Origin: Atherinomorus stipes
Taxonomy: Eukaryota; Chordata; Actinopteri; Atheriniformes; Atherinidae
DNA: 64,000 bases
Assembly: GCA_023101725.1 (NCBI GenBank)
Contig: JALJCO010012663.1
Coordinates: 62,001 to 126,000, forward strand
Reading direction: 5' to 3'
The translations under genes were made by a program, and so were the position numbers. Shown here piece by piece: positions 34,473 to 45,399 of this stretch. Every line of letters begins with the position of its first letter. Positions within the stretch are counted from its first letter, which is position 1. The notes under the pieces were generated by a model. That model saw only the letters and a list, made by a program, of their open reading frames with translations. It had not been told where the DNA came from and did no database searches.

Positions 34473-35509
34473 CTATGCTGTACACTTGTTTTCCGTGCAG
34501 GCAAAGGTTGCTGCGGGCGAGGAACACGGACCCCATCACATTCCCTAGCAAAATGTCCTGGTTGATGGCATCGCTTACAGATAACCGGGCCCCACTGTGA
34601 GGGGCGGCCCCGTGAATGAGGGCCCTGCAAGCGAGAAATGCTTTGTGTAAGTTGGTTGAGTTGCTCTTGCTGGAGTTTAAGCATCTCCCTCATCTCACTT
34701 AGCTCAGACGCCAGGGGTGGCTTGGTGGACAACTGTGGGCCACTTGTAGCTCCACACTGAAACCCAAGAACTGAGGGGACAGAATAACTTCTGCCCCTGG
34801 CTCCTCCTGGCAAACCCTCCCGCTCCCATTGGATCGCCTCAGCCCGGACTTCAAGCAACGTAGCAGTTGGCTGCCTACGCACTAACTGTTTCAATTCGCG
34901 ACGAAGAGCACCATCAGTTACGTGTTCAACAAACTGATCGCGCAGTAAGACCTCAGCATTAGGCATGTCACTAGGGGCACGCTGTTTGACAGATGCCATC
35001 AGGCTCATTAATGCAAGAGAGAACTCCTGAAGAGTCTCGCCTTCTTGCTGACGACGAGAAAAGAAGGCTTCCTGCAACCCTACATAGGAGTCAAAGCAAC
35101 CATACAGCTCCTGTAATATCGCGATTATTTTAGCTGGGTCTGTTCGTTCTGCAGCGGACCGAAATCTTATTTCCTCGCGTGCCTCTCCCTCAAGGTGATC
35201 TAAGAGGAAGAAAGCCTGGTCGGATGCAGCCAAATGACGCGCTCTAATACACGCCTGCACCTCCTCAATCCATTCACTAATGCCAATCCCTGACTTTCCT
35301 CTGAACATAGGGCATTTTCTATCTCGGGGCACAAAAACAAACCTCTCTGTTACAGTACTAACAGTGGCAGGAGCAGGAGAGGGCACAGCAGACCCAGAGG
35401 CCGCAGCATCAGGGGCAGGCATGGCCGCCACCTGCTCCTGTCGCAGCCTCTCATTATCTGCCTTTAACTGTGCAACTAAGTTCCTTAAATCCTGCAGCTC
35501 TGTATCCAT
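34430..35509 (-). CDS. gag: Gag protein of the gypsy element
   Basis: 359 codons from ATG at 35509. The N-terminus is a probable coiled coil (residues 1-28, leucine-spaced, charged). Residues 64-205 form an alpha-helical capsid-like region beginning near 'CPMFRGKSGIGISEWIEEV', with spacing reminiscent of gypsy-derived PNMA/ZCCHC-type Gag proteins (inference). A second probable coiled coil lies at 267-296. A single CCHC zinc knuckle, C-x2-C-x4-H-x4-C, occupies 311-324 ('CKRCHQPGHFAREC') and should bind element RNA. The gag stop TGA at 34432-34430 lies inside the open pol frame. No inactivating change is visible. Gag would form the particle in which reverse transcription happens. Confidence 0.93.
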   Translation of the reverse strand: MDTELQDLRNLVAQLKADNERLRQEQVAAMPAPDAAASGSAVPSPAPATVSTVTERFVFVPRDRKCPMFRGKSGIGISEWIEEVQACIRARHLAASDQAFFLLDHLEGEAREEIRFRSAAERTDPAKIIAILQELYGCFDSYVGLQEAFFSRRQQEGETLQEFSLALMSLMASVKQRAPSDMPNAEVLLRDQFVEHVTDGALRRELKQLVRRQPTATLLEVRAEAIQWEREGLPGGARGRSYSVPSVLGFQCGATSGPQLSTKPPLASELSEMREMLKLQQEQLNQLTQSISRLQGPHSRGRPSQWGPVICKRCHQPGHFARECDGVRVPRPQQPLPARKTSVQHSPPRPAENYHPPSC

Positions 35510-35725
35510 AGCTACACAAAAAAAGATTTACCTGGGGCAGCGGCGTATTGAGAAGGAGAAAAAAAAAAACTTGGTTGGATTTTCTTTTTTAGTAATCTAA
35601 ATCACAGCAATACACACAACTGTTCAACCCCAACCTGGACCAAAAGACTACAACTATTTAACAATGAGAAACACAAGAGCAAGGAAAAAAAACCCAACAA
35701 AAACACACGTCTCTGCTCTTGGCAA
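35510..35725. other. Untranslated leader between primer site and gag
   Basis: 216 bp; expected location of the RNA packaging signal. No start codon in a good long frame was seen here. Confidence 0.6.
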
Positions 35726-35743
35726 ATCCTGCCGACAACGCCA
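35726..35743 (-). other. Primer binding site complementary to tRNA-Ser 3' end
   Basis: On the minus strand TGGCGTTGTCGGCAGGAT begins three bases after the 5' LTR. It is complementary to a vertebrate tRNA-Ser 3' end (…ATCCTGCCGACTACGCCA) at 17 of 18 positions; the tRNA sequence is from memory. Placement fits minus-strand priming. Confidence 0.82.
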
Positions 35744-35746
35744 GAA

Positions 35747-37175
35747 TGTGGCAACACGAGCAGCGTATAAAGGGAACTTGGTAATAATTTCTTATGGACC
35801 AACAACGCCACCTTGGGAATTTCACCCAAAGAATTAATTTAAAGGTAAGGTACGCAGATCCGTTCTACCATAGAGAGTCAGAGACGTGGTTATAATTTAA
35901 AAAAAAATAACAATCCTTTATTTAAAACATGGTTAAGATATACTGCACACACACACACACACGGGAAGGCAAGGGGGGAACCTGATTCAGGTGCTGAGGC
36001 TTACCTGATGGAGTGGGTCGAGGCGAAGTGAGGAGTGATCCCAAAAGACAAACCAAAACCAAGCGGAAGGCACCCCAAATCACTCGTGGCAGTCACTACA
36101 CACATGCACTCGGTGAAACAATAGAGGACTGGGACGGGGAGGCACTGCACACCAAAAAGGGAATTCCCCACCACCAGGACACCAGGAGCCACCACGTCAG
36201 CTCTCAGCAACTGAAAGGACAAAGAGGGGCATAAGCAGCTTTTCACACACAAACAAGAAAACAAAGAAATAAACCAAAAGAAATAACAAAAAACAGCATC
36301 AAGAGTCACAGGAACAAATTTAGCCCAAAATGCGCTTCCCCATGGACTCAGGCAACCCAATAACTAAATCAACTCAGGATAAGGAAAAATAATAAAGATA
36401 ACGCTCAAGAATCAGTCCAGCAAGAGGTTGAACAGTCATCACATAAGCAGCCCTTTAAAACAATCCAGTCCAGCCTGTGCTGCTGGATTAGGGCAGTTCT
36501 GCTGGAGGCGGGCTCCAGACTTAACCAGCCACGATACCAGCTGATTAAGGCGCCCCAGACCGCACCACCGCGGTTAAACAGAAGTTGGGACAGAGGGGGA
36601 GCCGCAGCTCAGGCGTCCGACTGCCGTGCGCTGTGAAAGAGGAAGCTCAACTGTGTGTCAAAGCTGTGTTGTTTCTCCTAAATTAACGCCGCTGGAGTTC
36701 CCCAGATCACCAAGCCCCATACAGCCCTGTCAACAAGACAACGTTACTAAATTTGTAGAGGAGCAGGAAGTGAATGCATCAGATCATCATACAGCATACA
36801 TACCGATCCGGCTACCAGAGAAATCCCACTGAGTAAGAGGACGGAGGCAGAACGGCCGATTACGACCAGACTGGATCGACAGTGCTGATCACGAGCGCTG
36901 TAACCACGAGCGCCTTGTCTAACAAACCACATCAAACATGCACATCAGCACCACAATTATCCATTAAGCGCATTAGCAGCCACTGCAAACCTACCTGTGC
37001 CGGTACAAGCAGCCGAGGCGACCCGGAAGCAAAGCAGAGGAACCAGAGGAAGAGAGTAACCGATAATGCCACTACTCTCCTTTTATAGGGTGCCCTCCAG
37101 AGGCGATTGGCTGACACTGCCCCTACAGCCAACACCCATGACTCAAGGAGCATGAGGAGATGTCCTCCTGCTACA
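35747..37175 (-). repeat. 5' LTR of the gypsy element
   Basis: 1429 bp, TG...CA in element sense. Differs from the 3' LTR at 35899, 36643 and 36720 only. This copy supplies the promoter. The unusual length compared with many gypsy LTRs is accounted for by a long segment between TATA box and polyadenylation signal. Confidence 0.95.
37080..37087 (-). promoter_or_regulatory. TATA box of the 5' LTR
   Basis: TATAAAAG on the minus strand within CCTATAAAAGGAG; likely core promoter for the element's genomic RNA. Confidence 0.65.
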
Positions 37176-37297
37176 GTCAGATTTCTCTGCTCAGCATCAT
37201 GTTGTGTTGACGGGTTCTACGTTTTCGACAAGCTTTTTTTCACATTTGAGCTGCAATGCTGAAATTTACCAGAGATGTTTGTTTGAAATAAAGTGTT

Positions 37298-37323
37298 CTT
37301 TCCTTCCTTCCTTCCTTCCTTCC
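37298..37323. repeat. (TTCC)n microsatellite
   Basis: About six TTCC units. The rest of 37179-37922 shows no feature. Confidence 0.9.
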
Positions 37324-37930
37324 AGGGAACATCTATAAACAGCACGTAAAGGCACAAACTTTCAGTTTCCCATTGCAGACGTCTTCATGGTTGTTTTCTT
37401 TTTGATGACCTCTCAAGAGAGCCATGTGCCCTCAATGAAATGACAACAAGCAGCAACAAAGTCTATTGGAATACTTTTGGATTCATGGTGAAATTCATTT
37501 GTTAAGATGTGCAAATATCAGTACATGTAACTAATGAAGAATAAATGAAAAATGGCATATAGCACTAATAAAAAAAAAAGTTTCAGGCTAGCCTCAAAAA
37601 AATCTAACACTTTCAGAATGATTATAAATATTCCAGGAGTCACGCAGCTGTAGCTCTAAACCTCTTGGAACATGATCTCTTGTTACTTTAGTGCCACACT
37701 TAACAACAAACAATTCTGCTGCAAGCTTTCAAAACCTTACTGGACCTCATCTGTGGAGATGGCCAGAAGAATTTTGACCTCCTCAGCCTATTTATCACAG
37801 GCACTGACCATTTTGTTGTTGTTGTTGTCCTTGTAACAAACAACTGTACCAGTAGTTTTTGAAAAAGACCACATGAAGCATAAATTTGCCATGGGTAATG
37901 CTGTAGCTCATGAGTTCTATCTATCACCAA

Positions 37931-38950
37931 TAGGGATGGGAATCATTAAGAATTTAGCGATTCCAATTCCATTATTGATACCACGTTTCGATTCGGTTCC
38001 TTATCGATTCTCATTGAATGATTAAATACAGTATGAACGGCTTTGGTTGCAGTAACCAACTTTCCATTTAAAATATGCATCACCATTTTGCCTTCAACTT
38101 CACCTTAAAGTTGACTTCAGTTAAAAAACAACTCATAAAATACAACTGCAGTGATCAACTTCTGCACAGAAACAGTTTCTGTGCAGAAAAAAGAGCATGT
38201 TTACCTTTTGATGAAGGATACGAGATTTTTGAGGACTTAAAGGGAACGAATTAAATAAGTTAGACTTCTTTTTACTCCTTTTGAACATGTTGAAGTTAAA
38301 TTATTATTATTATGTGTGTAAATATGTACGTATATGTTTGTTTGTGCTTTGTTTCATTTGTCAGATATTTTGTTATAATTTACAGAGCAGTACACTGAGC
38401 AGTACACAGTAGTACATAGTAGTACACAGCAGTACACACCTGACACAGAAGATGCTGCTGCTTTCCTTTAAACATGTTCAAGATAAACTAAAGACTAAAG
38501 GTTAAGACATAGCGCAATATTTTATGAATAATCTCTAACATTATAGAGTGAACGGGAGTTTTACGTTACCTGCGACGTTGCAGACAGAAGGCGTGCTGAG
38601 CTGAGCCCCCCACGAGCGCCACCACGGTTGCTTAGCAACGTACGAAAGGCTTTATATTCCGACAGACTAACTGCTGTGTGGCCAAAAGTTGAAGGTGTTT
38701 CCTCCCTCTGATGTGATCAACGTGTAACTCGCGCTTATATCGTATTTTTTTCATGATATTCAACCAAACTTTGGAGCACGTTCGCCGCGACGCCATGTTG
38801 GAGACCCGTACGTGACGTCATCGCGCAAATGCGTCCGACATTTACGGAACCGATAAGAGGAATCGATAGGCAGGCAGATGAACGATTCCATGGAATCGTA
38901 CAACAGAGAACCGGTTCTTTACAAGAACCGGGTCTTGATTCCCATCCCTA
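37931..38950. mobile_element. Non-autonomous hAT element with perfect 8-bp duplication (1020 bp)
   Basis: Left end TAGGGATGGGAATCATTAAG; right end reversed TAGGGATGGGAATCAAGACC. ATCACCAA lies directly outside both ends (37923-37930 and 38951-38958), an exact 8-bp target duplication as made by hAT transposases. The subterminal regions repeat GAATCG/CGATTC words in both orientations, as expected of transposase-binding repeats. No transposase frame, so mobilised in trans. Confidence 0.92.
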
Positions 38951-38983
38951 ATCACCAAACACCGATGTCATATAATTTCATAT

Positions 38984-39152
38984 GGAACCCCGAAAGGACA
39001 CTGTTACAGAGTAGGAGCTAAAATGGTGGTAGGAACTGAGGGCTGTGGTCCCTATAGCTCCTTCTGTATCTGTCCGAATGCGTGAAAAAAACGTCTTATT
39101 CCTGAAAAGATTATAAGAACTTCAAAAAGTTCCTACAGTGCAAAAGCAACAC
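38984..39152. mobile_element. Fragment of family 1 (right end)
   Basis: Matches 6735-6875 of copy 1 in order and orientation: GGAACCCCGAAA, AGGAACTGAGG, TCCGAATGCG, TTCCTACAGT. The left portion is absent. More diverged than the other copies. Confidence 0.7.
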
Positions 39153-39157
39153 CCAGT

Positions 39158-41083
39158 TGGGAGACAGCAGGTTTTAAAAGGCCAAAACAATAAGGTATGA
39201 AAACAAATCATGGTATTTTAAGCATTATTGCTTTATTTCCGCTCTTTTCTTACACACACATATATATATATATATAATAATAACAAAATAACAAAAAAGG
39301 CCTAAATTCAGAATGGAAGAAAGTGAAGTATCACAACTTGTAAAGATTTTATTTCTAAGCAGCCAAAACTTTTTCAGCTCTTGCTTGTAGGGAAGCTATA
39401 TCCATTTTTTATGTATGATAGATCCACCCTCAGGTGTTTAATGACATTCTTCACCATTTTCTCTAAAAGAACATTTGCTCATTGCGACTAAAACTCTCAA
39501 ACCAAGAAAATAGCAAGCTGAAAATGTTCTGCCATCTTCCTTACAGCCTCCTACTTTCCAGGCATCATTTATGTTAATTTTCCAGCAGCTTTGCATGGCA
39601 CCTGCCTAAGGGAACTCATTTTTTGCTTATTGCGGGGATACAGTTCAAGGAGGTTTTGAGGAGATTTAAGAGCTTGGTTGGAAAGCTCGGATGTTTTAAG
39701 TTGCCTTAACTTTTGCACAGTGTTGATGTCCATTTTTTCACTGTGAATCAAGACAAATATATATCTAAGCACCTTTTAAATAGCTAAAAGAAACATCCAC
39801 AGTGTTTGCAATTCTATACTCTCAACTAACATCCTCATTATCTCTAACTTTTCCCTCCACTTTAAATTAATGCTAAAGTATAGCAGTTACGACTCAAACA
39901 CAAAGTCTATCTCTGTCTCTACCAGCTGTCACTCATCTTGTCTCTCCCTACGTCTTTAGCGTGGGACGTCTTCTAATACTCCCCTTACTTAATAGAGAAC
40001 ATCGTCCAGAGAACACAGGAGAAGCTGCCAGAATGCATCTTGAGAAACAAATTGCAGTGAGTACAGACATGATAAGTGGATATAACAGAAGCCTGAGGAC
40101 AATCTCTTGAGCCATTGCAAACTGACAAACACTGGAATCTGAAATGGAACAGTGTTTCTGAGTGTATGCAGTGAAACTGGGAGATCAGTTGACAGAGCTC
40201 GGTTGTAAGCTGACAGCTTGTCCCTTTGAAATTTGGTGTATGTAAAGAGGACAAAGTGATCTGAATGGGCAAAACATTGACAGAGTAAACTCAAACAATA
40301 AGAAAAAGATTGTATGACAGAGAAACCAGATGTTTACAGAGTATGCTTTCTGATATGCTGAAGGTGACTGCCCAGCATGACAATGTGAATTCAAAGCGTT
40401 CAGCACTGTAAGGCTGCAAAAGCACCAAAAATGGATAGGCAGTCTTTACTCCTTGGTTACTATGGTTACAGTTGGTGTGAAATCTCTGAAACAGCAAGCA
40501 GTCATCAAACGTGCACTGTCACCACAATTTCATTGATCCTATTAAGCCTTTAAAGCACATTAATGGTTATTTTTTCTGACAAAATGCCACAGTTTGCAGT
40601 AGAAACCTGCAGTTCAAGATGCAAATGCTGATTTCAAGCATGCTCCCAGCTTGAGATGCATATTTCTTTGAAAAGTGGGACTCATTTTAACTAATTCCTA
40701 GATTAATACTTCACTATCTAGAAAAACATTCCTTTTTTAATTGCTTTTTAAGTGTTTTGCTCTACCCTCTGCCACTGTATTCATCAGCCATACGTCTGAT
40801 GTCTGATGAAGTGAAATCTCTGCCCTGAGAAAAATGACATTCAGCTGTCCTCGAAAAATAAACCACACCAAAATTGAATTTGAAGGTTTTATCTTCCCAT
40901 CAGACCCCCAAAGCGATTTGCGTGGAGTTTTGAGAAATCTCTCTGGGAGATTAAATTTCCCTCCAGATAAATGTACTTGTGTCCTTTTTGATTCCTGAGG
41001 CAAAGAGGAAGAAGACATAATCACCTTCTCAGGTACCGTCTTCTGTTTATTGCAAATCTCAGTCCTGCATCGGGTTGAGAAAC
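39158..41083. other. No recognised gene
   Basis: AT-rich DNA with a TA microsatellite near 39258-39275. Overlapping minus-strand frames at 39985-40500 show no domain. Confidence 0.4.
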
Positions 41084-41735
41084 TTAAAGGATAACTTTCT
41101 TTTTTTTTTCAACCTGGACCTTATTTCCAGGTGTATATACGTGCATTTACTCACTGGTAAAGTTTCTGCATCACTTTGAGTCCTTCAGATAATATAACTT
41201 GAGTCGCCCTTCAGTGTACATCCAGTAATAATGGTGGAGATGGGGCAGCCACTATAAAAGACATTATCTGCAGTTAAACTCTTAATTTTCACCAGTACTT
41301 TAAGGAAGGGGGGGGGGGGAGCGTCCCTCCCAAGAGGAAGTAAAACAAGGACTGTTTGGGCGAAATGAAAAATAAAATTACAAGAAAGGAAGTTGGATTC
41401 GGTCATCAAATGGAGAGGAGTGAAAAAAATAAACATAAAAAAAATAAAAAAAGGGGGGAAGGGGAAAGAAAAGAATGGGGAGAAAAGAGAAACAAATCGA
41501 AAAAAAGAAGAAAAAAAAATATGAAAAAAAAAAAAGAAGTCTCTCTTTATATTAATAAAAAAAAAAAAAACAAAAGATAATTGTGCTGTTTGCTCTGAGG
41601 AATAACAGACGGGGGGGAAAACCACATAATAAACTTATTTCAGTTAAGTAGAATGAACAAATGAACGAGTACTATTGTCCTGTGAGTCCAGATTTAGCTT
41701 TCCGTTAGTTGTCATGTAGTTCTACACACTTTTCA
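41084..41735. repeat. Interspersed repeat, family 3 copy 2, interrupted by a purine tract
   Basis: TTAAAGGATAACTTTC then CAACCTGGACCTTATTTC begin the copy; GAATGAACAAATGAACGAGT resumes it at 41651. Between about 41309 and 41640 is an A/G-rich tract absent from copy 1 at 20340-20640, so the tract is a later insertion or expansion. Confidence 0.65.
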
Positions 41736-42879
41736 GGGTCACGCGTTCACGATTTGCGCTTCAAGAGCAGCTCGTTACCCAGACAACAACAAAAACACAA
41801 TTTGCGAAACTCTGAACTCACGGGATGTTAACATGGCATAACTTTAACAGCGCGCACTAAACGTGCGTTAGACTGGCTAGCTGAGCATGGTTTCACTGAT
41901 GATCAGATTATTAGAGGCTGGCATCTATTCTAACCACAAAATACAACTAAACTGATGTTCAGGCTTTTGAAAAGTAACTCCCAGTTGGCTGCTATCGATG
42001 CTCCACTGATCACAGCAAGAAAAAGCTGCACAGCTCTGGTATCGTTCATCCACAGTAGCTGCTAGCTGAGCTGTGACCGGTCCATGATGGCGGCCCCGTG
42101 GCTCGTCTGCTATCATAGGTGGCAGTGGTCAATGCTGCTTCTAGTCTTTATTATTTCTACGCCCACGCTCCTCTGTCACTCTTCTCCGTGTGTGTGTGTG
42201 TCTCTCTCTCTTCCCCTGTTTCTTCCCCCCTTGCCCTCCCCCTGCTGGTTGCCCTTGGTAAAACCATTGACTGCCCTATGGGTAAGACTGAGGTTTACGC
42301 CATCTGCGATCAACTACATCTGCCTGTCGCCAGGTCCTGGATGTGTGGCACAAAAGTTAGAATTTGAGAACTGAACTTGAATTATTCAGTCATTCAGATT
42401 AAATTTTTAAAAGCAATTATTCAAACTGGCATGTTCAGGTTCAAATTGAATGATTTAAATTCAAATATAAAGAACTCATATTCGTGCTGCAGTGGCACAA
42501 GATTTAACCCATATGGGTCTCACTCCTGTACCCTTTGATGTTGTTGACCACACCATAAAATATCCCGTGGTTGGAATTGATGTGATTTTACAGATTGTAT
42601 TACTGTATGTCTGAGGGTAAAATAGTGATTTGAAACAATCTGTTCTGTAGTTACTGGCCACTTTATTAGGTACAACTTGTTTATAGCATAGATTCAACAA
42701 GGTGTTGGAAACATTTTTCAGAAATTTTGGTCCATAACAACATAACTGCTGAAGGTACACCATTGGATTACTAGATCACTGGAGTGCAGGAAACTCATTG
42801 TTATGCACTAGAAAGCAGTTGGAGATGATTTGAGCTGTGAGACATGGTTGATTATCCTGATGGAAGTAGCCATCAGAAC

Positions 42880-43652
42880 AGGGGTGGGCAACTCCGGGTC
42901 CTCGCGGGCTGGTGTCCTGCAGGTATTAGGAGTTTCTCTGCTGCAACACACCTGAGCCACATTAATAGGTGTTACTGGACAGAGCTTGATGTCAAGCTAA
43001 GTCTGCTAATTAAGTCTGAGTCTCAAACAGCGCACATGCATTACGTAGTGCACTACTTTTGAGTGTAAGTGCAGTTACAACTAAAAGTCAGGTCTCTTAA
43101 AAGAACCAGGATGCTGCCCAAATAATGGTCAAAAATGCAGTGTGGAACAAAGCCCACTTCTCGCTCTATACAGATGCCATCTTGCTGACATAACGGAAGA
43201 GGTGGGACTTTTGAACTATTTTCAGAACTGAATAATGGCAGAAAATGAAGTGGTGGCGACCCCAACAGCAGTAGAGGCTGTATTGTACTGATGTAAGGAA
43301 CGTTCATGAACTTATTCAGATATAATTACTAATGTATATTGTGGCATGTTACAAGCTGTTCACTCCCTGATGACAGTTATGATCTGGATATTTGTTGAGG
43401 CTGCGGTTATACCAGCTCAATAGAGTAAGCACACATTAGTGGTCAACGCTGGTCTGTCACTTCTGGTAAGTGCAGCGCACCATTCGGGTCAGCACTTACC
43501 CATGATAGTGTGCACTACAGACAAAGTGCACACTACAGTATGCACTGAACTCCAATGCATTCATGGAAGTGCGCTGAATGAGACACACTGCCAGTCTGTT
43601 GTGTTGAAGCAGGGAAACTCCTAATACCTGTAGGTATTAGGACGTCAGCAAC
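42880..43652. mobile_element. Nested hAT-like miniature element inside the Tc1 copy
   Basis: Begins GGGGTGGGCAACTCCGGGTC, a common fish hAT-type terminus. CAGGTATTAGGAGTTTC followed by CTGC..CAACACA occurs near the left end and again, inverted, near the right end (about 43600-43640). The outermost right terminus is missing, so this copy is 3'-truncated. No coding. Confidence 0.6.
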
Positions 43653-43679
43653 AAAAATAAGGCAGGGTCTGGTGTTTAA

Positions 43680-44672
43680 AGGTGCATTGCGCAAGTTTAA
43701 ATGTTAAATACTATTCTTTTCTTTCCTCCACATGCTCTTACTGTTGCCTGATATGTAGAATGAGCTGATCTTTCTTCACGGCGGTGGTCAATGCGAGAAA
43801 TTCGGATACGAACCCTCAAGGGGGCGCTTGAGGGGGAGACAAACTGCGCGTTCTCGTTCGTCTGGCTGCACCTGCACCGGTGTTGTGTACCGCAGGTCCG
43901 CACATGTTGAGACAACACTAACTGCTGCTAAGCGATGGCGAGCAGGTGCTTCTCAAACCCCAACTCAGACTCCAGTAAGACAAAGAAGAAAAGTTTTGTC
44001 TTGTGAGACGAAGAGAACCAAACTGGAGTCTGACCAGTCCCCATGGAAGGGGAGCATTTTTTAGCATCAACACCGGCGGCACCGGAGTAAGATAAGAGTA
44101 AACAACTGAGCAGCTTTTTTTCTTTCTTTTTTTTTAATTGGAGGGAGCTCTGATCCAGTCTGGGAATAAAACGGGACCCAAAGTTGGCTTTCTTCTTCCT
44201 AACAAGGTAAATGCGATGTATGACGGAAATAAGGATGCATAATATTGTAATGCTAAGTTTTTAGCATGAAAATGCGGCAATATGACAGCCATATGACTGT
44301 TCCCGGGGAAGAGATGCACTCTTGTCAACTTGTTAAGTTTAGTTGATGCGGTAATTTTATAAGATAATCGTGGTCTCAGCCTGTGAATTTAGATAATCGA
44401 ACTGCAAGCCAGTGTTAGCCTGTTGTTACCGTTAGCATACAGCCCGTCAGTTTACTCAACGATCAAACCTTAAACAACTTGCAAATTTTTTACTTTATTA
44501 CTTCAGTAGACATCGTGACTCTAACTCTGGGCGCCAGATTGAACATCATGTGGGTTAAATTATAGACCAACGCAGTTGAAGCAGCACATGTGTGCATGCC
44601 ATTAGCGTCACTTCCACTTGTCGCCAGAGGGGCAAACGTCTGGAAAAAAGCCGGAACTTGTGCTGTACTCCT
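43680..44672. mobile_element. Nested TTAA-flanked element inside the Tc1 copy (993 bp)
   Basis: Left end AGGTGCATTGCGCAAG, right end reversed AGGAGTACAGCACAAG, 11 of 16 matching. TTAA outside both (43676-43679, 44673-44676). The Tc1 sequence is continuous across it once it is removed, which supports the borders. No transposase frame. Confidence 0.7.
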
Positions 44673-44730
44673 TTAAACCATGTCTAGTTGGTACTATGGG
44701 GTCAAGTGTACTGAGAAAATACATGTATCC

Positions 44731-45265
44731 CTAACAGAATACACCTCCACCAGCAGCCTGAATTCCTAATAAAAGGCTGGATGGTTCCAGACTTTCATGT
44801 TGTTTATGCCAAACTCTGACTCTACCATTTGAATGTTGCAGCTGAAATGAAGACTCATCAGAACAGGTAACAATTCTTCTATTGTCCAGTTTTGGTGACT
44901 GTGTGAATTGTGGCCCCAGTATCCTGTTTTTAGCCAACCGTATGGTCCTCTGCTGCTGTAGACCACCTGCTTCAAGGCTGGACATGTTGTGCATTCAGGA
45001 ATGTAATTCTCTACTCTGTTAAAGGTGATATTCGGCATACCTTTTTTTGTAAACAGTATTATTTAAGTTACTGTTGCTTTTCTGTCATCTCCAAACAGTC
45101 TGCCTATTCTTTTTTTACCACTGGCATCAACAAGGCATTTTCGTCAAGAAAGCTGCCACTCTAAATCCCAGAGATGGTCGTGTCATCCCAGTGGATCAGC
45201 AATTTTTGAAATATTCGTACCAACCAGCCACACTCAAGGTCACTTAAATCCCCTTTCTTCTTGAT
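44731..45265 (-). pseudogene. Tc1-like transposase relic
   Basis: The start codon position near 45265 is ATC rather than ATG, followed by 'KKKGDLSDLE', the usual N-terminal start of this transposase family. Further in, 'HQNWTIEELLP' in one frame and 'CSDESSFQLQHSNGRVRVW' with 'HKQHESLEPSS' and 'QAAGGGVF' in another correspond to the region around the first catalytic aspartate (SDES). At least one frameshift separates them, and the rest is disrupted by the nested insertions. No functional product is possible. It would have cut and pasted elements with these ends. Confidence 0.85.
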
Positions 45266-45399
45266 TCTAATGCTCAGTTTAAACGTCAGCAAGCCATCTT
45301 GACCATGCCAACATGACTAAAGTCATAAAGTTGTTGACTGCCCAATTAGATATTTGTGTAAACAAGCAACCGAATGGTTGTATGAATAAAATGGTTCTA

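Larger units (their letters stand above)
28809..37175 (-). mobile_element. Near-complete Ty3/gypsy LTR retrotransposon (8.37 kb)
   Basis: Two direct 1429-bp LTRs bracket gag and pol, all read on the minus strand. Order in element sense: 5' LTR (35747-37175), tRNA-Ser primer site, 216-bp leader, gag, pol (protease, RT, RNase H, integrase), polypurine tract, 3' LTR (28809-30237). Protease-RT-RNase H-integrase order is diagnostic for Ty3/gypsy. The LTRs differ at only three positions that I could find, so insertion was recent. No perfect target duplication is visible: the four bases outside the element are GTAA and GTCA, three of four matching. One apparent frameshift near the end of pol probably leaves this copy defective. 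I saw no envelope gene. Confidence 0.95.
42654..45397 (-). mobile_element. Dead Tc1-like transposon carrying two nested elements
   Basis: Left end CTGGCCACTTTATTAGGTAC is the familiar terminus of a fish Tc1-like family; the right end, reversed, is a decayed version (GAACCATTTTATTCATAC). TA lies outside both ends (42652-42653, 45398-45399). Body matches to the family, from memory, resume on each side of two insertions: CATAGATTCAACAAGGT, GAAGTAGCCATCAGAA, then GTCAGCAACA, then TTGGTACTA and CAGCCTGAA. Removing the insertions leaves about 1 kb, so part of the element has also been deleted. The transposase reads on the minus strand and is non-functional. Confidence 0.85.

Noticed and set aside
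30731..34600. Plus-strand open frames opposite gag and pol
   Set aside because: Antisense shadows of the gypsy coding region.
37176..37180. Five-base target duplication of the gypsy element
   Set aside because: The outer flanks TGTAA and GTCAG do not match; only a 3-of-4 agreement for GTAA/GTCA is seen, so no confident duplication is claimed.
41185..41625. 146-codon minus-strand frame rich in Phe, Ser and Pro
   Set aside because: Translation of a purine/pyrimidine tract inserted in a repeat.
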